From an uncultured Clostridium sp. (GTDB lineage Bacteria > Bacillota > Clostridia > Lachnospirales > Lachnospiraceae): 64,000 bases of DNA. Position 1 is the first letter of the stretch; each line of letters starts with the position of its first letter. A program made the translations under genes and the position numbers. A model generated the notes under the pieces. The model was not told the DNA's origin. It did no database searches and was given only the letters and a program-made list of their open reading frames with translations. Of the stretch, positions 1-8,273 are shown piece after piece. The DNA is taken from assembly GCF_900547735.1 (NCBI RefSeq), contig NZ_URHZ01000012.1, positions 1 through 64,000 on the forward strand, in the 5' to 3' direction.

Positions 1-155
1 AGAGCGCGAGCGTTTCCCGAAGGAACTTTTTCTGCCCGGATTCCCCACCCGCGACAACCTTAAAACCGGGACTGAAGACTCACAGCCTCCCTCTCACCAT
101 TCCGAACCCCGACCTTACGGCGGCGTTCTCCTTCCTCAACTAACTCCTTATCGCA

Positions 156-184
156 TTGACTCCGCGCCCGGAAATCGCTATACT
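156..184 (+). promoter_or_regulatory. Sigma-A promoter for the CPBP protease gene
   Basis: TTGACT at 156-161 and TATACT at 179-184 are separated by 17 bp, about 50 bp before the start codon at 234. The rest of bases 1-233 shows no convincing gene. Confidence 0.6.
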
Positions 185-233
185 GTAGGTATTCATTAAA
201 GTAAGCTTTGCGGCAATAGAGGAGACGTTTTAT

Positions 234-1235
234 ATGGACGACGGTAATTACAACTGGAGTAAGGTCCAGGAATACAGAAGCGAGGTCAGGCATATCTGCT
301 CCGTGCTGGGATGGTCCCTGGTGGCGCTTGTTCTGCTGACTCAGCTTGCGGGAATCCTTTTTGGGCTGATTGGTTATCTGCTGTCCCACTACAAGGTGAT
401 GGGCATTGGAGCGGAATTATATAAGGTGCTGAATTCGGGCTGGTTTTCGATTGCCGGGAGCAATCTGCTCGCCTATGCGCTGGTGCTGCCGGTGACGTTC
501 GCCGTCATGGAGCATGTACCCGAGGTTATACCCGAGAAGAAGAGGATGCGGCCCAGTAAATTTATTATGTTTTTCGTCATGACGATGGGAGCCGGATACA
601 TTTTAAATATTGCGGGAAGTGTGCTGAACCTGATTGTGGCTGTCTTAACGGGCAGGAATACTTATAATATGAATCCCGTCAACAACCTGTTCGACAGCCT
701 GAATATTGTGGTGATTCTGTATGTTTCCGTGCTTGGGCCGATTATCGAGGAATATATATTCAGATGGAAGCTGATAAACCGTTTGAGGCCGCTGGGGGAA
801 AAAGCAGCGATTCTTTTTTCGGCCCTGATGTTTGGGCTGATGCATGGGAACCTGTCCCAGATCCTTTATGCAACCGCCATCGGCGTGGTGCTGGGATACG
901 TGGCGGTAAAAACGGGAAGAATGAAGTATAACTGCATCCTGCATATCATGATTAACAGTTATTCCACGCTGCTCGTGCTGCTGATGTCAAAGGAACAGTT
1001 TTCAATTGCCTATCTGTTCATTGTCCTGGCGGTTCCGGTGATTACGCTGGGGGTAATTATTGCATCCATCGTCATTTTCTGCGTCAATGTGAAGAAGACG
1101 AGGCTGCTTCCGGGAAGATGGCCGGAAGGGATTGAATACAGGGATTTTTCTTCGGCCATGTACTTAAATTCGGGTACGGTTGTATTTATTGTGCTGAATC
1201 TGCTGCTGGCTGCTTTCTACCTGTTTCTGGCCTAG
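234..1235 (+). CDS. CPBP family intramembrane glutamic protease (CAAX-like)
   Basis: A 333-residue polytopic membrane protein of the CPBP/ABI family (PF02517), relatives of eukaryotic Rce1 CAAX proteases. The three family motifs are visible in order: EExxxR (EEYIFR, about residue 172), FxxxH (FGLMH, about 200) and HxxxN (HIMIN, about 236). These supply the catalytic glutamate and the histidines/asparagine, set within transmembrane segments. The start at 234 follows a GAGGAG ribosome site. Bacterial members have been linked to peptide processing, bacteriocin self-immunity or regulation; no bacteriocin gene lies nearby, so the substrate is unknown. The stop codon TAG coincides with the first three bases of the palindromic element at 1233-1396, so the native 3' end may have been altered by its insertion. 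Confidence 0.9.
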   Translation: MDDGNYNWSKVQEYRSEVRHICSVLGWSLVALVLLTQLAGILFGLIGYLLSHYKVMGIGAELYKVLNSGWFSIAGSNLLAYALVLPVTFAVMEHVPEVIPEKKRMRPSKFIMFFVMTMGAGYILNIAGSVLNLIVAVLTGRNTYNMNPVNNLFDSLNIVVILYVSVLGPIIEEYIFRWKLINRLRPLGEKAAILFSALMFGLMHGNLSQILYATAIGVVLGYVAVKTGRMKYNCILHIMINSYSTLLVLLMSKEQFSIAYLFIVLAVPVITLGVIIASIVIFCVNVKKTRLLPGRWPEGIEYRDFSSAMYLNSGTVVFIVLNLLLAAFYLFLA

Positions 1236-1396
1236 AGCGTGTTTGATAATTCATTCCCGCCATCTGCACGCCTCACTTCGCGGCATACTTTGCCCCGATT
1301 CAGTCAGCGTAGCCCACTACGCCTCCTTCATCGGGGCAAAATCTCCCACAAAGTGTGACGCACAGCTGACGGAAAGCAAATTTCAAACACGCTCTA
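1233..1396. repeat. 164-bp palindromic MITE-like element
   Basis: The ends are perfect 14-bp terminal inverted repeats, TAGAGCGTGTTTGA at 1233-1246 and its complement at 1383-1396. Inside are nested arms TTTGCCCCGAT (1289-1299) with ATCGGGGCAAA (1330-1340), and GCGTAG (1307-1312) with CTACGC (1317-1322), so nearly the whole unit could fold as one long hairpin. It encodes nothing credible. It behaves like a non-autonomous mobile element or a repeated structured intergenic unit. A remnant matching its right end lies at 7602-7628. Confidence 0.7.
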
Positions 1397-1464
1397 GAGC
1401 GTCCTACCGGGCACGGAGTGGATCAGAATTATGAATGTGCCGGCATACCGGAGCCTTGAAGTAC

Positions 1465-1493
1465 TTGACTTTCATTCATGTGGTTACTATAAT
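1465..1493 (+). promoter_or_regulatory. Sigma-A promoter for degV-capA
   Basis: TTGACT (1465-1470) and TATAAT (1488-1493) are spaced by 17 bp. Just downstream, in the untranslated leader, ATGCGA-a-TCGCAT at 1516-1528 forms a short inverted repeat that could be an operator. Confidence 0.65.
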
Positions 1494-1543
1494 AAATAGT
1501 AATGAATACTATGTGATGCGAATCGCATGACAGGAGGACGATT

Positions 1544-2383
1544 ATGACATATAAAATTATTGGAGACAGCTGCCTGGACCTGACGGAGGAACTGAAGAAG
1601 GACGCCCATTTTCAGATGGTGCCTCTCACGCTGCAGGTAGATGATGTCCAGGTGATAGATGATGAGACGTTTGACCAGAAGTCATTTCTGGGACTGGTGA
1701 AGAGCGGGAAGGAGTGCCCGAAGACGGCATGCCCGTCCCCTGAGAAATTTAAAGAGGCATTTGAGTGTGAGGCGGACAATGTGTTCGTCATCACGCTGTC
1801 GAGCCATCTGAGCGGCACGTACAATGCGGCCGTTCTGGCGAAGGAATTATATGAGGAAGAACACGGGAAGGACAAGAACATTGCCGTGATTGATTCCCTG
1901 TCGGCATCCTCCGGAGAACTGAACGTGGCTCTTACCATAAGGGAGCTCTGTGAACAGGATCTTTCCTTTGAAGAGGTGGTAAGGCAGGCCGAGAGCTACC
2001 GCGATTCCATGGAGACATTTTTCGTATTGGAGTCACTTGACTTTTTGAGAAAGAACGGACGCCTGACGGGCCTTCAGGCCTTTTTCGCTACAACCCTGAA
2101 CATCAAGCCGATTATGGCCGGTGACAAGGGAGTCATTGTGAAGCTGGAGCAGGCGAGAGGCATGAATAAGGCTCTGTCCCGCATGGCCGACATTGCGATT
2201 GCGCGCGGCGGCGATACGAAGGATAAGAGGCTGATTATCGCCCACTGCAACAACAGAGAGAGAGCGGAGCAGGTCAAAGAACTGCTTTGCCAAAAAGCTT
2301 CCTTCAGGGAGACGGTTATAACGGATACCGCCGGTGTGGCTACCGTATATGCCGGAGACGGCGGAGTGATCGTGACGCTTTAA
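1544..2383 (+). CDS. DegV family fatty-acid-binding protein
   Basis: A 279-residue DegV-family protein (PF02645), the usual length. The N-terminal DSCLDLTEEL region and the SSHLSGTYNAA segment (about residues 86-96) are characteristic. Family members bind long-chain fatty acids in a cleft between two lobes, and some act as FakB, presenting the fatty acid to the FakA kinase for phospholipid synthesis. No FakA partner is in the window, so that role is an inference. The ribosome site ACAGGAGG precedes the ATG by a normal distance. A 35-bp gap to the CapA gene and no terminator between them suggest co-transcription from the promoter at 1465. Confidence 0.92.
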   Translation: MTYKIIGDSCLDLTEELKKDAHFQMVPLTLQVDDVQVIDDETFDQKSFLGLVKSGKECPKTACPSPEKFKEAFECEADNVFVITLSSHLSGTYNAAVLAKELYEEEHGKDKNIAVIDSLSASSGELNVALTIRELCEQDLSFEEVVRQAESYRDSMETFFVLESLDFLRKNGRLTGLQAFFATTLNIKPIMAGDKGVIVKLEQARGMNKALSRMADIAIARGGDTKDKRLIIAHCNNRERAEQVKELLCQKASFRETVITDTAGVATVYAGDGGVIVTL

Positions 2384-2418
2384 CTGAGGACTGAAAAGTC
2401 CGCCATATTGAGGAAACA

Positions 2419-3678
2419 ATGAGAAGAAGAAAGAGATTCAGGAAAACATTCATACTGCCGCCGGTGCTTCTGGCGGCAATATTTATATGGCTTGTTGCGT
2501 CGCAGAGGGCCAACAGCCGGACTGCGCCCGATATTCTGTCTGGAGGGCCTGTGGAGAATTACAGGGAGTCCGGTAACGGCGGAGACCAGGATGGGAATTT
2601 AGGCATGGGTACGGAAAACAGCGGGGGAGAGACGGAAGAATTCCTTTTAAAGATTGAAACGGCGCAGAAGGGAAATTCTTCGTCCGGTACGGGCAGCGAT
2701 TTCGGCCATCTGCCGGGAGAAGAGGACGGCCGGGTATCGCTGTTATTCGGCGGTGATATTTATCTGTCCGATCATGTCCTGAACGCCTATGACAAGGCCG
2801 GCGGCGTGGCCGGGATTCTGGATGAAGGTCTGAGAAATGAGATTGCATCCTCCGATCTATTTATGGCGAATGAAGAGTTTCCGTTCAGTGACAGGGGAAG
2901 CGCCGCGGAGGATAAACAGTTTACCTTCCGCCTGCCGCCGTCGCGCCTTCACATTATGCAGGAAATCGGACCCGATATTCTGACGCTGGCCAATAACCAT
3001 ATTCTGGATTACGGTACGGACGCCCTGCTTGATACCTGCGCCCTGTTAGATGAGGCGGGCATCAGGCGGGTGGGAGCGGGAGCCAATCTGGACGATGCAA
3101 AGAAGCTGGAAGTGATGGAGGTCAAGGGGAAAAGGATAGGATTCCTGGCGGCCTCCAGGGTAATTCCCGTTTCGTCCTGGACGGTCGGGAAATCACATCC
3201 GGGAGTGCTGACTACCTACGATCCTGCGATTCTCCTGACGGAGATACGGGCCGCGGAGGAACAGTGCGACTATCTTGTCGTTTATATACACTGGGGAATC
3301 GAAAGAAATACGGAACCGGAAGAATACCAGAGAACCCTGGCAAGGCAGTACATCGACGCAGGCGCCGATCTGGTGGTGGGAAGCCATCCCCACGTGCTCC
3401 AGGGGATTGAGTATTATAAAGGTAAACCCATCCTGTACAGCCTCGGGAACTTTGTGTTTGGAAGCTCAATACCGCAGACCATGCTGGTGCGCGTGGATGT
3501 GGATGAGGAGAACGGGGCCGTCCTGTCGGTCATTCCCGCCACATCCTCGGCCGGTTACACAAGGCAGATGGATGCGGGGAAGAAACCTGGATTTTATGAG
3601 GGCCTGAAAGCGCTCTCCTTTGATGTTACGGTTGACGAGACGGGCACCATTCACCCTGGTACGCCCCAGTCTCCTTAA
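2419..3678 (+). CDS. CapA family protein (poly-gamma-glutamate capsule synthesis-like, anchored)
   Basis: A 419-residue protein with a basic N terminus and one hydrophobic anchor (about residues 9-28), a low-complexity Gly/Ser/Glu linker to about residue 105, then a PF09587 CapA metallophosphatase-like domain. Landmarks are LLFGGDIYLSD, LANNHILDYG and GSHPHVLQG followed by LYSLGNFVFG; their Asp, His and Asn residues are metal ligands in the calcineurin-like fold. It should sit outside the membrane. In capsule operons CapA works with CapB and CapC, which are absent, so this stand-alone copy more likely acts on the cell envelope in an unknown way. Its last 53 bp overlap the convergent radical SAM gene. 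Confidence 0.85.
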   Translation: MRRRKRFRKTFILPPVLLAAIFIWLVASQRANSRTAPDILSGGPVENYRESGNGGDQDGNLGMGTENSGGETEEFLLKIETAQKGNSSSGTGSDFGHLPGEEDGRVSLLFGGDIYLSDHVLNAYDKAGGVAGILDEGLRNEIASSDLFMANEEFPFSDRGSAAEDKQFTFRLPPSRLHIMQEIGPDILTLANNHILDYGTDALLDTCALLDEAGIRRVGAGANLDDAKKLEVMEVKGKRIGFLAASRVIPVSSWTVGKSHPGVLTTYDPAILLTEIRAAEEQCDYLVVYIHWGIERNTEPEEYQRTLARQYIDAGADLVVGSHPHVLQGIEYYKGKPILYSLGNFVFGSSIPQTMLVRVDVDEENGAVLSVIPATSSAGYTRQMDAGKKPGFYEGLKALSFDVTVDETGTIHPGTPQSP

Positions 3679-4582
3679 ATGCCCTGGTGAGGGAATTTAA
3701 GAACAACCGCTTGTTGCCGCTCCATTCGGGTGCAATCAGCAGCTTTTTCGGGCCGTCGCCGCTGAGCCGGTGGATGACGATGTCCGGCGGCAGCAGGCGG
3801 ATGCATTTCAGAATCAGTTCAATATATTCGTCCATGGACATGACAGGGAACGGGGCCGCCTCATAGAGGGCGGCCAGTTCTGTTTCTTTGAGTATATGGA
3901 GCAGCTGCAGCTTGATTCCGTCGATACGGGGGGAGAAACTGCCGAGATAGCGGATTGTTTCAAGCATCATTTCTTCCGTCTCCCCGGGCAGGCCGAGGAT
4001 GACATGGACGATTACCGTGAGTCCGGCCTCCTTCAGTCTTTCGACGGCCGTCTCAAAGCAGGAAAGCTCGTATCCGCGGCGGATCAGCAAGGCCGTCGGT
4101 TCATGGATGGTCTGCAGTCCCAATTCCACCCACACCGGTTTTTCCCGGTTAATATCCGCAAGCAGGGCAATTGTTTCCGGCGGGAGACAGTCGGGGCGGG
4201 TGCCGATGGACAGGGCGGCTGTCCCGGGATGGGAGACTGCCTCCCTAAACAGCGTTTCCAGATAGCCGACGGGGGCATAGGTGTTTGTATAGGACTGGAA
4301 ATAGGCAATGTAACGTCCGTCCTTTATCTTTGACCGGACGAGTGATTTTGCAGCTTCGATCTGTTCGGTGACGGAGCCGCGCCGAGGTTCGGCGAAATCT
4401 CCGGAGCCTCCCTGGCTGCAGAAGATACAGCCGCCCGTTCCGGCTGTGCCGTCCCGGTTCGGACAGGTCATGCCGCCGTCCAGTGCCAGTTTATAAACCT
4501 TTTCGCCAAAGGTCCGTTGCAGATAATAATTCAGGGAATAATAGGGCTTGTCGCCCCAGACTGGTGAAGCTGATGATTCCAT
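3626..4582 (-). CDS. TIGR01212 family radical SAM protein (YhcC-like)
   Basis: A 318-residue radical SAM enzyme. The iron-sulfur ligands are Cys40, Cys52 and Cys55 in the segment CPNRDGTAGTGGCIFC, the atypical wide-spaced cluster motif of the TIGR01212/YhcC subfamily; GTRPDCLP and ELGLQT further on also fit. The reaction is not established for the family. It would bind a 4Fe-4S cluster and S-adenosylmethionine in the cytoplasm. It is convergent with the CapA gene, whose coding sequence it overlaps at the 3' end. The ribosome site upstream of the ATG is weak, but no better start is apparent. Confidence 0.9.
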   Translation of the reverse strand: MESSASPVWGDKPYYSLNYYLQRTFGEKVYKLALDGGMTCPNRDGTAGTGGCIFCSQGGSGDFAEPRRGSVTEQIEAAKSLVRSKIKDGRYIAYFQSYTNTYAPVGYLETLFREAVSHPGTAALSIGTRPDCLPPETIALLADINREKPVWVELGLQTIHEPTALLIRRGYELSCFETAVERLKEAGLTVIVHVILGLPGETEEMMLETIRYLGSFSPRIDGIKLQLLHILKETELAALYEAAPFPVMSMDEYIELILKCIRLLPPDIVIHRLSGDGPKKLLIAPEWSGNKRLFLNSLTRAFKETGAYQGEWCPSRQP

Positions 4583-4761
4583 GGTGCCGTTCCGCCTTTC
4601 CGGTATTTTTTATAAATGATATTGGGAGCGTTATTTTTACAAAGCGTCTCTAATAGTATACAGGATCTATGTCCTTTCTGGCAAGAACCGGGACCCGGCG
4701 GGAAAATCGGCGCAGGCGCGTGTGTTACAAATAATTTATAGAAAAATCAGAGAATATCGTA

Positions 4762-4790
4762 TTGAGACATGACAAATGGGATGGTATACT
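4762..4790 (+). promoter_or_regulatory. Sigma-A promoter for galK
   Basis: TTGAGA at 4762-4767 and TATACT at 4785-4790 with 17-bp spacing, about 70 bp before the galactokinase start. Confidence 0.6.
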
Positions 4791-4862
4791 GTAATTAAAG
4801 GTAACTATGAAGGTACTGAATAGTTACAGTCTAAGAAAAACATGGGGAAAAGGAGAAAAATC

Positions 4863-6152
4863 ATGACAGTACAGGATACTCTTCAGAAGCTTGACACGCA
4901 GGAAGCAAAGAAAATCATGACAGAGCTTTACGGCGGGGCAGGCGCCGCTGAGAATACGGAACGTTACCGTCAGGTGGCCAATGGTTTTAAGAAGACATAT
5001 GGGGACAATGATATTCTGCTGTTCAGCGCTCCCGGCCGGACCGAAATCAGCGGGAACCATACGGATCACAACCACGGCAAAGTACTTGCCGGAAGTATTA
5101 ACCTGGACTGCGTGGGCGCCGCCGCGAAAAACGGAACGGATACGGTCCGCATATTGAGCGAGACGTTTAATCAGAAATTTATTATCAGTCTGAAGGATTT
5201 AAAACCCAGCCCGCAGATGGCGGGAACCATCGATTTAACAAAGGGAATTCTGCAGGGCTTTAAGGAAAAAGGATATGAGATAGGAGGTTTTGACGCATAC
5301 ATCACAAGCAACGTCATAAGCGCGGCCGGAGTCAGCTCTTCCGCGGCATATGAGATGCTGATCTGCTCCATGCTCAATACCTTCTTTAATGATGGAAAGA
5401 TGGATGTGGTCGCTTATTCCCACATTGGAAAATATTCGGAGAATAACTTCTGGAATAAGGCATCCGGACTTTTAGACCAGATGGCCTGCGCGGTGGGCGG
5501 ACTTATCACGATTGATTTCAAGAACCCGGAGAAACCGGTTGTGGAGAAAATTGATTTTGACTTCGGAGCCCAGGATTACAGTCTGGTTATTGTCAATACG
5601 GGCAAGGGCCATGCGGATCTGAGCGCGGATTATTCCTCCGTGCCTTTGGAGATGAGAAAGGTAGCGGCCTATTTTGGAAAAGAAGCCTGTGCCGATATCA
5701 CGGAAGAGGAAGTAATCGCTGATATGGCAGAGCTGCGTGCCAGTGCCGGAGACCGTTCCGTGATGAGGGCGCTCCATTTCTTTGAGGAGAATAAGAGGGT
5801 CGAGGCGGAAGTGAAGGCATTAAAGGAAGGTGATTTTGGAACATTTCTTGAGAATATCACCGCATCCGGCAATTCTTCCTGGAAATGGCTGCAGAATGTA
5901 TACACGACGGCCGATGTGCAGGAGCAGGGAATCAGTATTGCCCTGGCCCTTACGGAGCTGTTTATCGGTGAAAAGAAAAAGGGAGCCTGCCGTATTCACG
6001 GCGGCGGATTTGCCGGTGTGATTATGGTGATGCTGCCAAATGAACTGATTGAGGAATATGTGGCATATATAGAGGGAGCCATCGGGGAGGGCAATGCGTA
6101 CCGGATGAGCATCCGGCCGTACGGCGCGATCTGTGTCAACGAAAAGATGTGA
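4863..6152 (+). CDS. galK: Galactokinase (GHMP kinase family)
   Basis: A 429-residue GHMP kinase that would phosphorylate galactose at C1 in the Leloir pathway. The N-terminal sugar-binding signature reads APGRTEISGNHTDHNHG (about residue 56), the ATP-binding motif is AAGVSSSAA (about 154), and the C-terminal glycine motif is GGGFAGV (about 380). The signature differs from the textbook GEHTDYN, as in a divergent clostridial branch. The start at 4863 is preferred over an ATG 21 bp upstream because AAGGAG lies at the right distance from it. No galT or galE accompanies it, so the usual galactose operon is split. It may form a unit with the DNA repair gene 9 bp downstream. Confidence 0.87.
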   Translation: MTVQDTLQKLDTQEAKKIMTELYGGAGAAENTERYRQVANGFKKTYGDNDILLFSAPGRTEISGNHTDHNHGKVLAGSINLDCVGAAAKNGTDTVRILSETFNQKFIISLKDLKPSPQMAGTIDLTKGILQGFKEKGYEIGGFDAYITSNVISAAGVSSSAAYEMLICSMLNTFFNDGKMDVVAYSHIGKYSENNFWNKASGLLDQMACAVGGLITIDFKNPEKPVVEKIDFDFGAQDYSLVIVNTGKGHADLSADYSSVPLEMRKVAAYFGKEACADITEEEVIADMAELRASAGDRSVMRALHFFEENKRVEAEVKALKEGDFGTFLENITASGNSSWKWLQNVYTTADVQEQGISIALALTELFIGEKKKGACRIHGGGFAGVIMVMLPNELIEEYVAYIEGAIGEGNAYRMSIRPYGAICVNEKM

Positions 6153-6161
6153 GGAAGGAAA

Positions 6162-6860
6162 ATGCCGGATACCTTAGAGGAACGGATTGACATTTTAAGA
6201 GAACTTAAGGAGCTGGCCGACGAGCCGTACAGGATTTTTCAGAGCAGGCTGCTTCCGGGGACCGAGAACATTCTGGGGGTGCGTATTCCAAAGCTCTGGA
6301 AGCTTGCAAGACGGCTTGTAAAGGAAGAAGGAAACGGCTATCTGGAACGGGCGTCGGACGGCACCTATGAGGAGATTATGCTTCAGGGCATGGTTATCGG
6401 TCTTCTGAAGGAAGAAGTCGGGCAGATGCTTAAAAGACTTCCCTCCTTTCTGGCAAAGGCAAATAACTGGGCGCACTGCGACATTGTCTGCTCCGGCCTT
6501 AAGAAGGTGAAGGACGACAGGGAGAGCGTGCTGGCTTTCCTGGAACCGTATATCACCTCGGAGAATGAATTTGAGGCCAGGTTTGCCGTGGTCCTGCTCC
6601 TGAATTATTATATTGACGGCGCTTATATTGACACGACGCTCAATCTACTGCAGCAGGCGGTTCATCCGGGATATTACGTCAAGATGGCGGTGGCCTGGGC
6701 CCTGTCGGTCTGCTACGTGCAGTTTCCGGAGAAGACGCTCCGGTGTATGAAGGAAGGGAATTTTGAAGATTTCACATATAATAAGGCGCTCCAGAAAATT
6801 ACGGAATCCTACCGGGTGAGTCAGGAGGAGAAAGCGTTTATACGCAGCCTTAAGCGGTAA
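6162..6860 (+). CDS. DNA alkylation repair protein (AlkD-like HEAT-repeat)
   Basis: A 232-residue all-helical protein of the AlkD/PF08713 family. Helical repeats span the whole length, with the family-typical LLPGTENILGVRIPKLWKLA near the start and NNWAHCDIVCSGLK (about residues 105-120) in the middle. AlkD glycosylases remove bulky or cationic alkylated bases with a HEAT-like solenoid that needs no base flipping; many Firmicute paralogues are untested. Only 9 bp separates it from galactokinase and GGAAGG precedes the ATG, so it is probably the second gene of that transcript, although no functional link is evident. Confidence 0.88.
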   Translation: MPDTLEERIDILRELKELADEPYRIFQSRLLPGTENILGVRIPKLWKLARRLVKEEGNGYLERASDGTYEEIMLQGMVIGLLKEEVGQMLKRLPSFLAKANNWAHCDIVCSGLKKVKDDRESVLAFLEPYITSENEFEARFAVVLLLNYYIDGAYIDTTLNLLQQAVHPGYYVKMAVAWALSVCYVQFPEKTLRCMKEGNFEDFTYNKALQKITESYRVSQEEKAFIRSLKR

Positions 6861-6947
6861 GTGGTAAGTGTTTCAGCAGTAAAAGTTTAGGCGTTAAAAG
6901 TTTATGCCTGTGCCGGAGGGGACGGGCAAAAGCAGGGAGGGAGATTT

Positions 6948-7592
6948 ATGGGAAATAAAAATCTGATTATCACCATTGAGAGAGAGTACGGAAGCGGCGG
7001 ACGTATCGTGGGAAAGAAGCTGGCCGAGGAGCTGGGAATCCATTTTTACGATGACGATATCCTGAAGCTTGCATCCGAGAAAAGCGCCGTGGGAGAACAG
7101 TTCTTCCGTCTGGCGGATGAGAAAGCGGGCAACAACCTGCTCTACAGGCTGGGAGGAGGCAGAAAGCTGGATATTTCCTCAAAACCCTCACCCAACGCGA
7201 AGCTGACTTCGCCGGAGAATCTTTTTAAATTCCAGTCAGAGGTAATCCGCGAACTGGCGGAGAGCGAGCCGTGCATCTTTGTAGGCCGTGCCGCCGGATA
7301 TGTGCTCGATCAGGACGAGGACGTGGAACGCCTGATCCGGATCTTTGTTTACGCCGACAAGGTAAAAAAGGTGCAGAGGGTTATGGAAGTAGACTGCATC
7401 GACGAGGAGAGGGCAAAGAGAAGAATTAAAAAGATCGAGAAGGAAAGAAAAGAGTATTATAAATATTTCACAGGCAGTGAATGGCACAGTTTTAAGAACT
7501 ATGATCTCCCTATTAATACGACGAAACTGACACTGGAGGAGACCGCGGAGCTGATCAAGGCATATATTAAACTGAAAGGTTTTATGGACTGA
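6948..7592 (+). CDS. Cytidylate kinase-like family protein
   Basis: A 214-residue P-loop protein of the cytidylate kinase-like family (PF13189). The phosphate-binding loop is the REYGSGGRIVGKKLAE segment at about residues 12-27, followed by GIHFYDDDILKLA; IFVGRAAGYVL (about 106) and the lysine/arginine-rich lid near residue 160 fit the family. This group is distinct from true Cmk, and its nucleotide substrate has not been settled. The start follows AGGGAGGGAG. No clear terminator was found after it; instead there is a remnant of the palindromic element at 7602. Confidence 0.88.
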   Translation: MGNKNLIITIEREYGSGGRIVGKKLAEELGIHFYDDDILKLASEKSAVGEQFFRLADEKAGNNLLYRLGGGRKLDISSKPSPNAKLTSPENLFKFQSEVIRELAESEPCIFVGRAAGYVLDQDEDVERLIRIFVYADKVKKVQRVMEVDCIDEERAKRRIKKIEKERKEYYKYFTGSEWHSFKNYDLPINTTKLTLEETAELIKAYIKLKGFMD

Positions 7593-7601
7593 TTTGCGGG
7601 A

Positions 7602-7628
7602 GCGGAAAGCAATAATCAAACACGCTCC
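7602..7628. repeat. Remnant of the palindromic element (right end)
   Basis: The sequence reads GCGGAAAGCAATAATCAAACACGCTC and closely matches the right end of the element at 1233-1396 (GACGGAAAGCAAATTTCAAACACGCTC, compared in parts). The left end is missing. Confidence 0.5.
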
Positions 7629-7694
7629 GGGCCGGGCCCTGCGAAAATAAACCGTAAAGAATAAACTGATAAGAGAAAAGAATGGCCGTTTCTC

Positions 7695-7723
7695 TTGACA
7701 GCGGATGGAACCCCTGCTAGACT
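7695..7723 (+). promoter_or_regulatory. Sigma-A promoter for the riboswitch and P-type ATPase
   Basis: TTGACA at 7695-7700 and TAGACT at 7718-7723 are separated by 17 bp. The transcript would begin near 7730, about 60 bases before the aptamer, giving a leader of over 500 nt before the ATPase start codon. Confidence 0.65.
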
Positions 7724-7789
7724 GATCGCATAAGAAACGGCACGACGGCACGGCCGATCCAGATAGCTCCGTACAGGAGAGATTCCTTG

Positions 7790-7889
7790 ATATGAGGGAG
7801 TAGTCAGACACAGGAAATGAACAGCTTGTGCGGCAAGTCAACATACATGGCGTTTACGCCTGGTTTGCCTTAGATGACGAGACTCATAT
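7790..7889 (+). promoter_or_regulatory. yybP-ykoY (Mn2+-sensing) riboswitch candidate
   Basis: The P1 stem pairs ATATGAG (7790-7796) with CTCATAT (7883-7889). Immediately inside it is GGAGTAG (7797-7803), matching the conserved GGGGAGUAG of the yybP-ykoY class, followed by GGCAA (7832-7836), GTCAACATAC and a GGCG/CGCC hairpin, then ACGAGA before the closing strand. This class binds Mn2+ and often controls P-type ATPases, efflux pumps and TerC-like proteins. The 3' strand of P1 is shared with the terminator at 7881, so Mn2+ binding would block termination and turn the ATPase on. Recognised by eye; an Rfam covariance search would settle it. Confidence 0.75.
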
Positions 7890-7921
7890 GCAGTAAACTA
7901 ATACTGCATATGGGTCTTTTT
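7881..7921 (+). terminator. Riboswitch-controlled intrinsic terminator
   Basis: A 15-bp stem (7881-7895 with 7902-7916, one G-T pair) with a 6-nt loop is followed by TTTTT. Its 5' arm contains CTCATAT, the closing strand of the aptamer P1, so the two structures exclude each other. Confidence 0.8.
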
Positions 7922-8200
7922 AATATCATAGGAAAGTGCTCCTATGATATTAAAAGCCCTCCGGGCAGGATGCGCACTCGCGCGAAGATGTAATATACCG
8001 CTATGCGGCCGCGCAGAGGTAAATGGTTGCAGAAGCAACCGCGCGGCAGCGCAAGAGTTCCGCGAGCGGAACTCTTTGTTCATTCACAGGGAATTATGCC
8101 GCTAAAGAGGCCCGCCGCAGGCGGAGCATCCCTCTGGCGGGATTCATTTTTTCATTTTACAGGAATTGCTTATATTCAGAGGGAAAAGACGGCATAATAT
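7918..8200. repeat. Repeat element, hairpin copy 1, between riboswitch and ATPase
   Basis: A perfect 16-bp inverted repeat with a 6-nt loop (7918-7955, core CATAGGA/TCCTATG) is followed by CTCCGGGCAGGATGCGC, which recurs at 19730. The remainder to about 8200 contains further small hairpins: GGTTGC/GCAACC, GAGTTCCGC/GCGGAACTC, CCGCC/GGCGG, and ATTATGCCG (8094-8102) with CGGCATAAT (8190-8198). There is no credible gene here. It looks like a mosaic of small repeats inserted downstream of the terminator. Related copies lie at 16636 and 19689. The right boundary is uncertain. Confidence 0.6.
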
Positions 8201-8273
8201 CCATAATGGGGATTTTATGCCTGTTCATATGGATTTCCGGGCGTGTGTAGTGCAGATAGAAAGGTAGGAGCCT

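Noticed and set aside
60..389. 109-residue minus-strand frame at the left edge
   Set aside because: It is antisense to the promoter and start of the CPBP gene, has no ribosome site and resembles no family.
1243..1434. 63-residue open frame after the CPBP gene
   Set aside because: It lies inside the 164-bp palindromic element and its flank; there is no ribosome site and the codons follow the hairpin arms.
7898..8250. Small frames between the riboswitch and the P-type ATPase
   Set aside because: They cover hairpin-rich repeats and lack plausible starts or protein-like composition.
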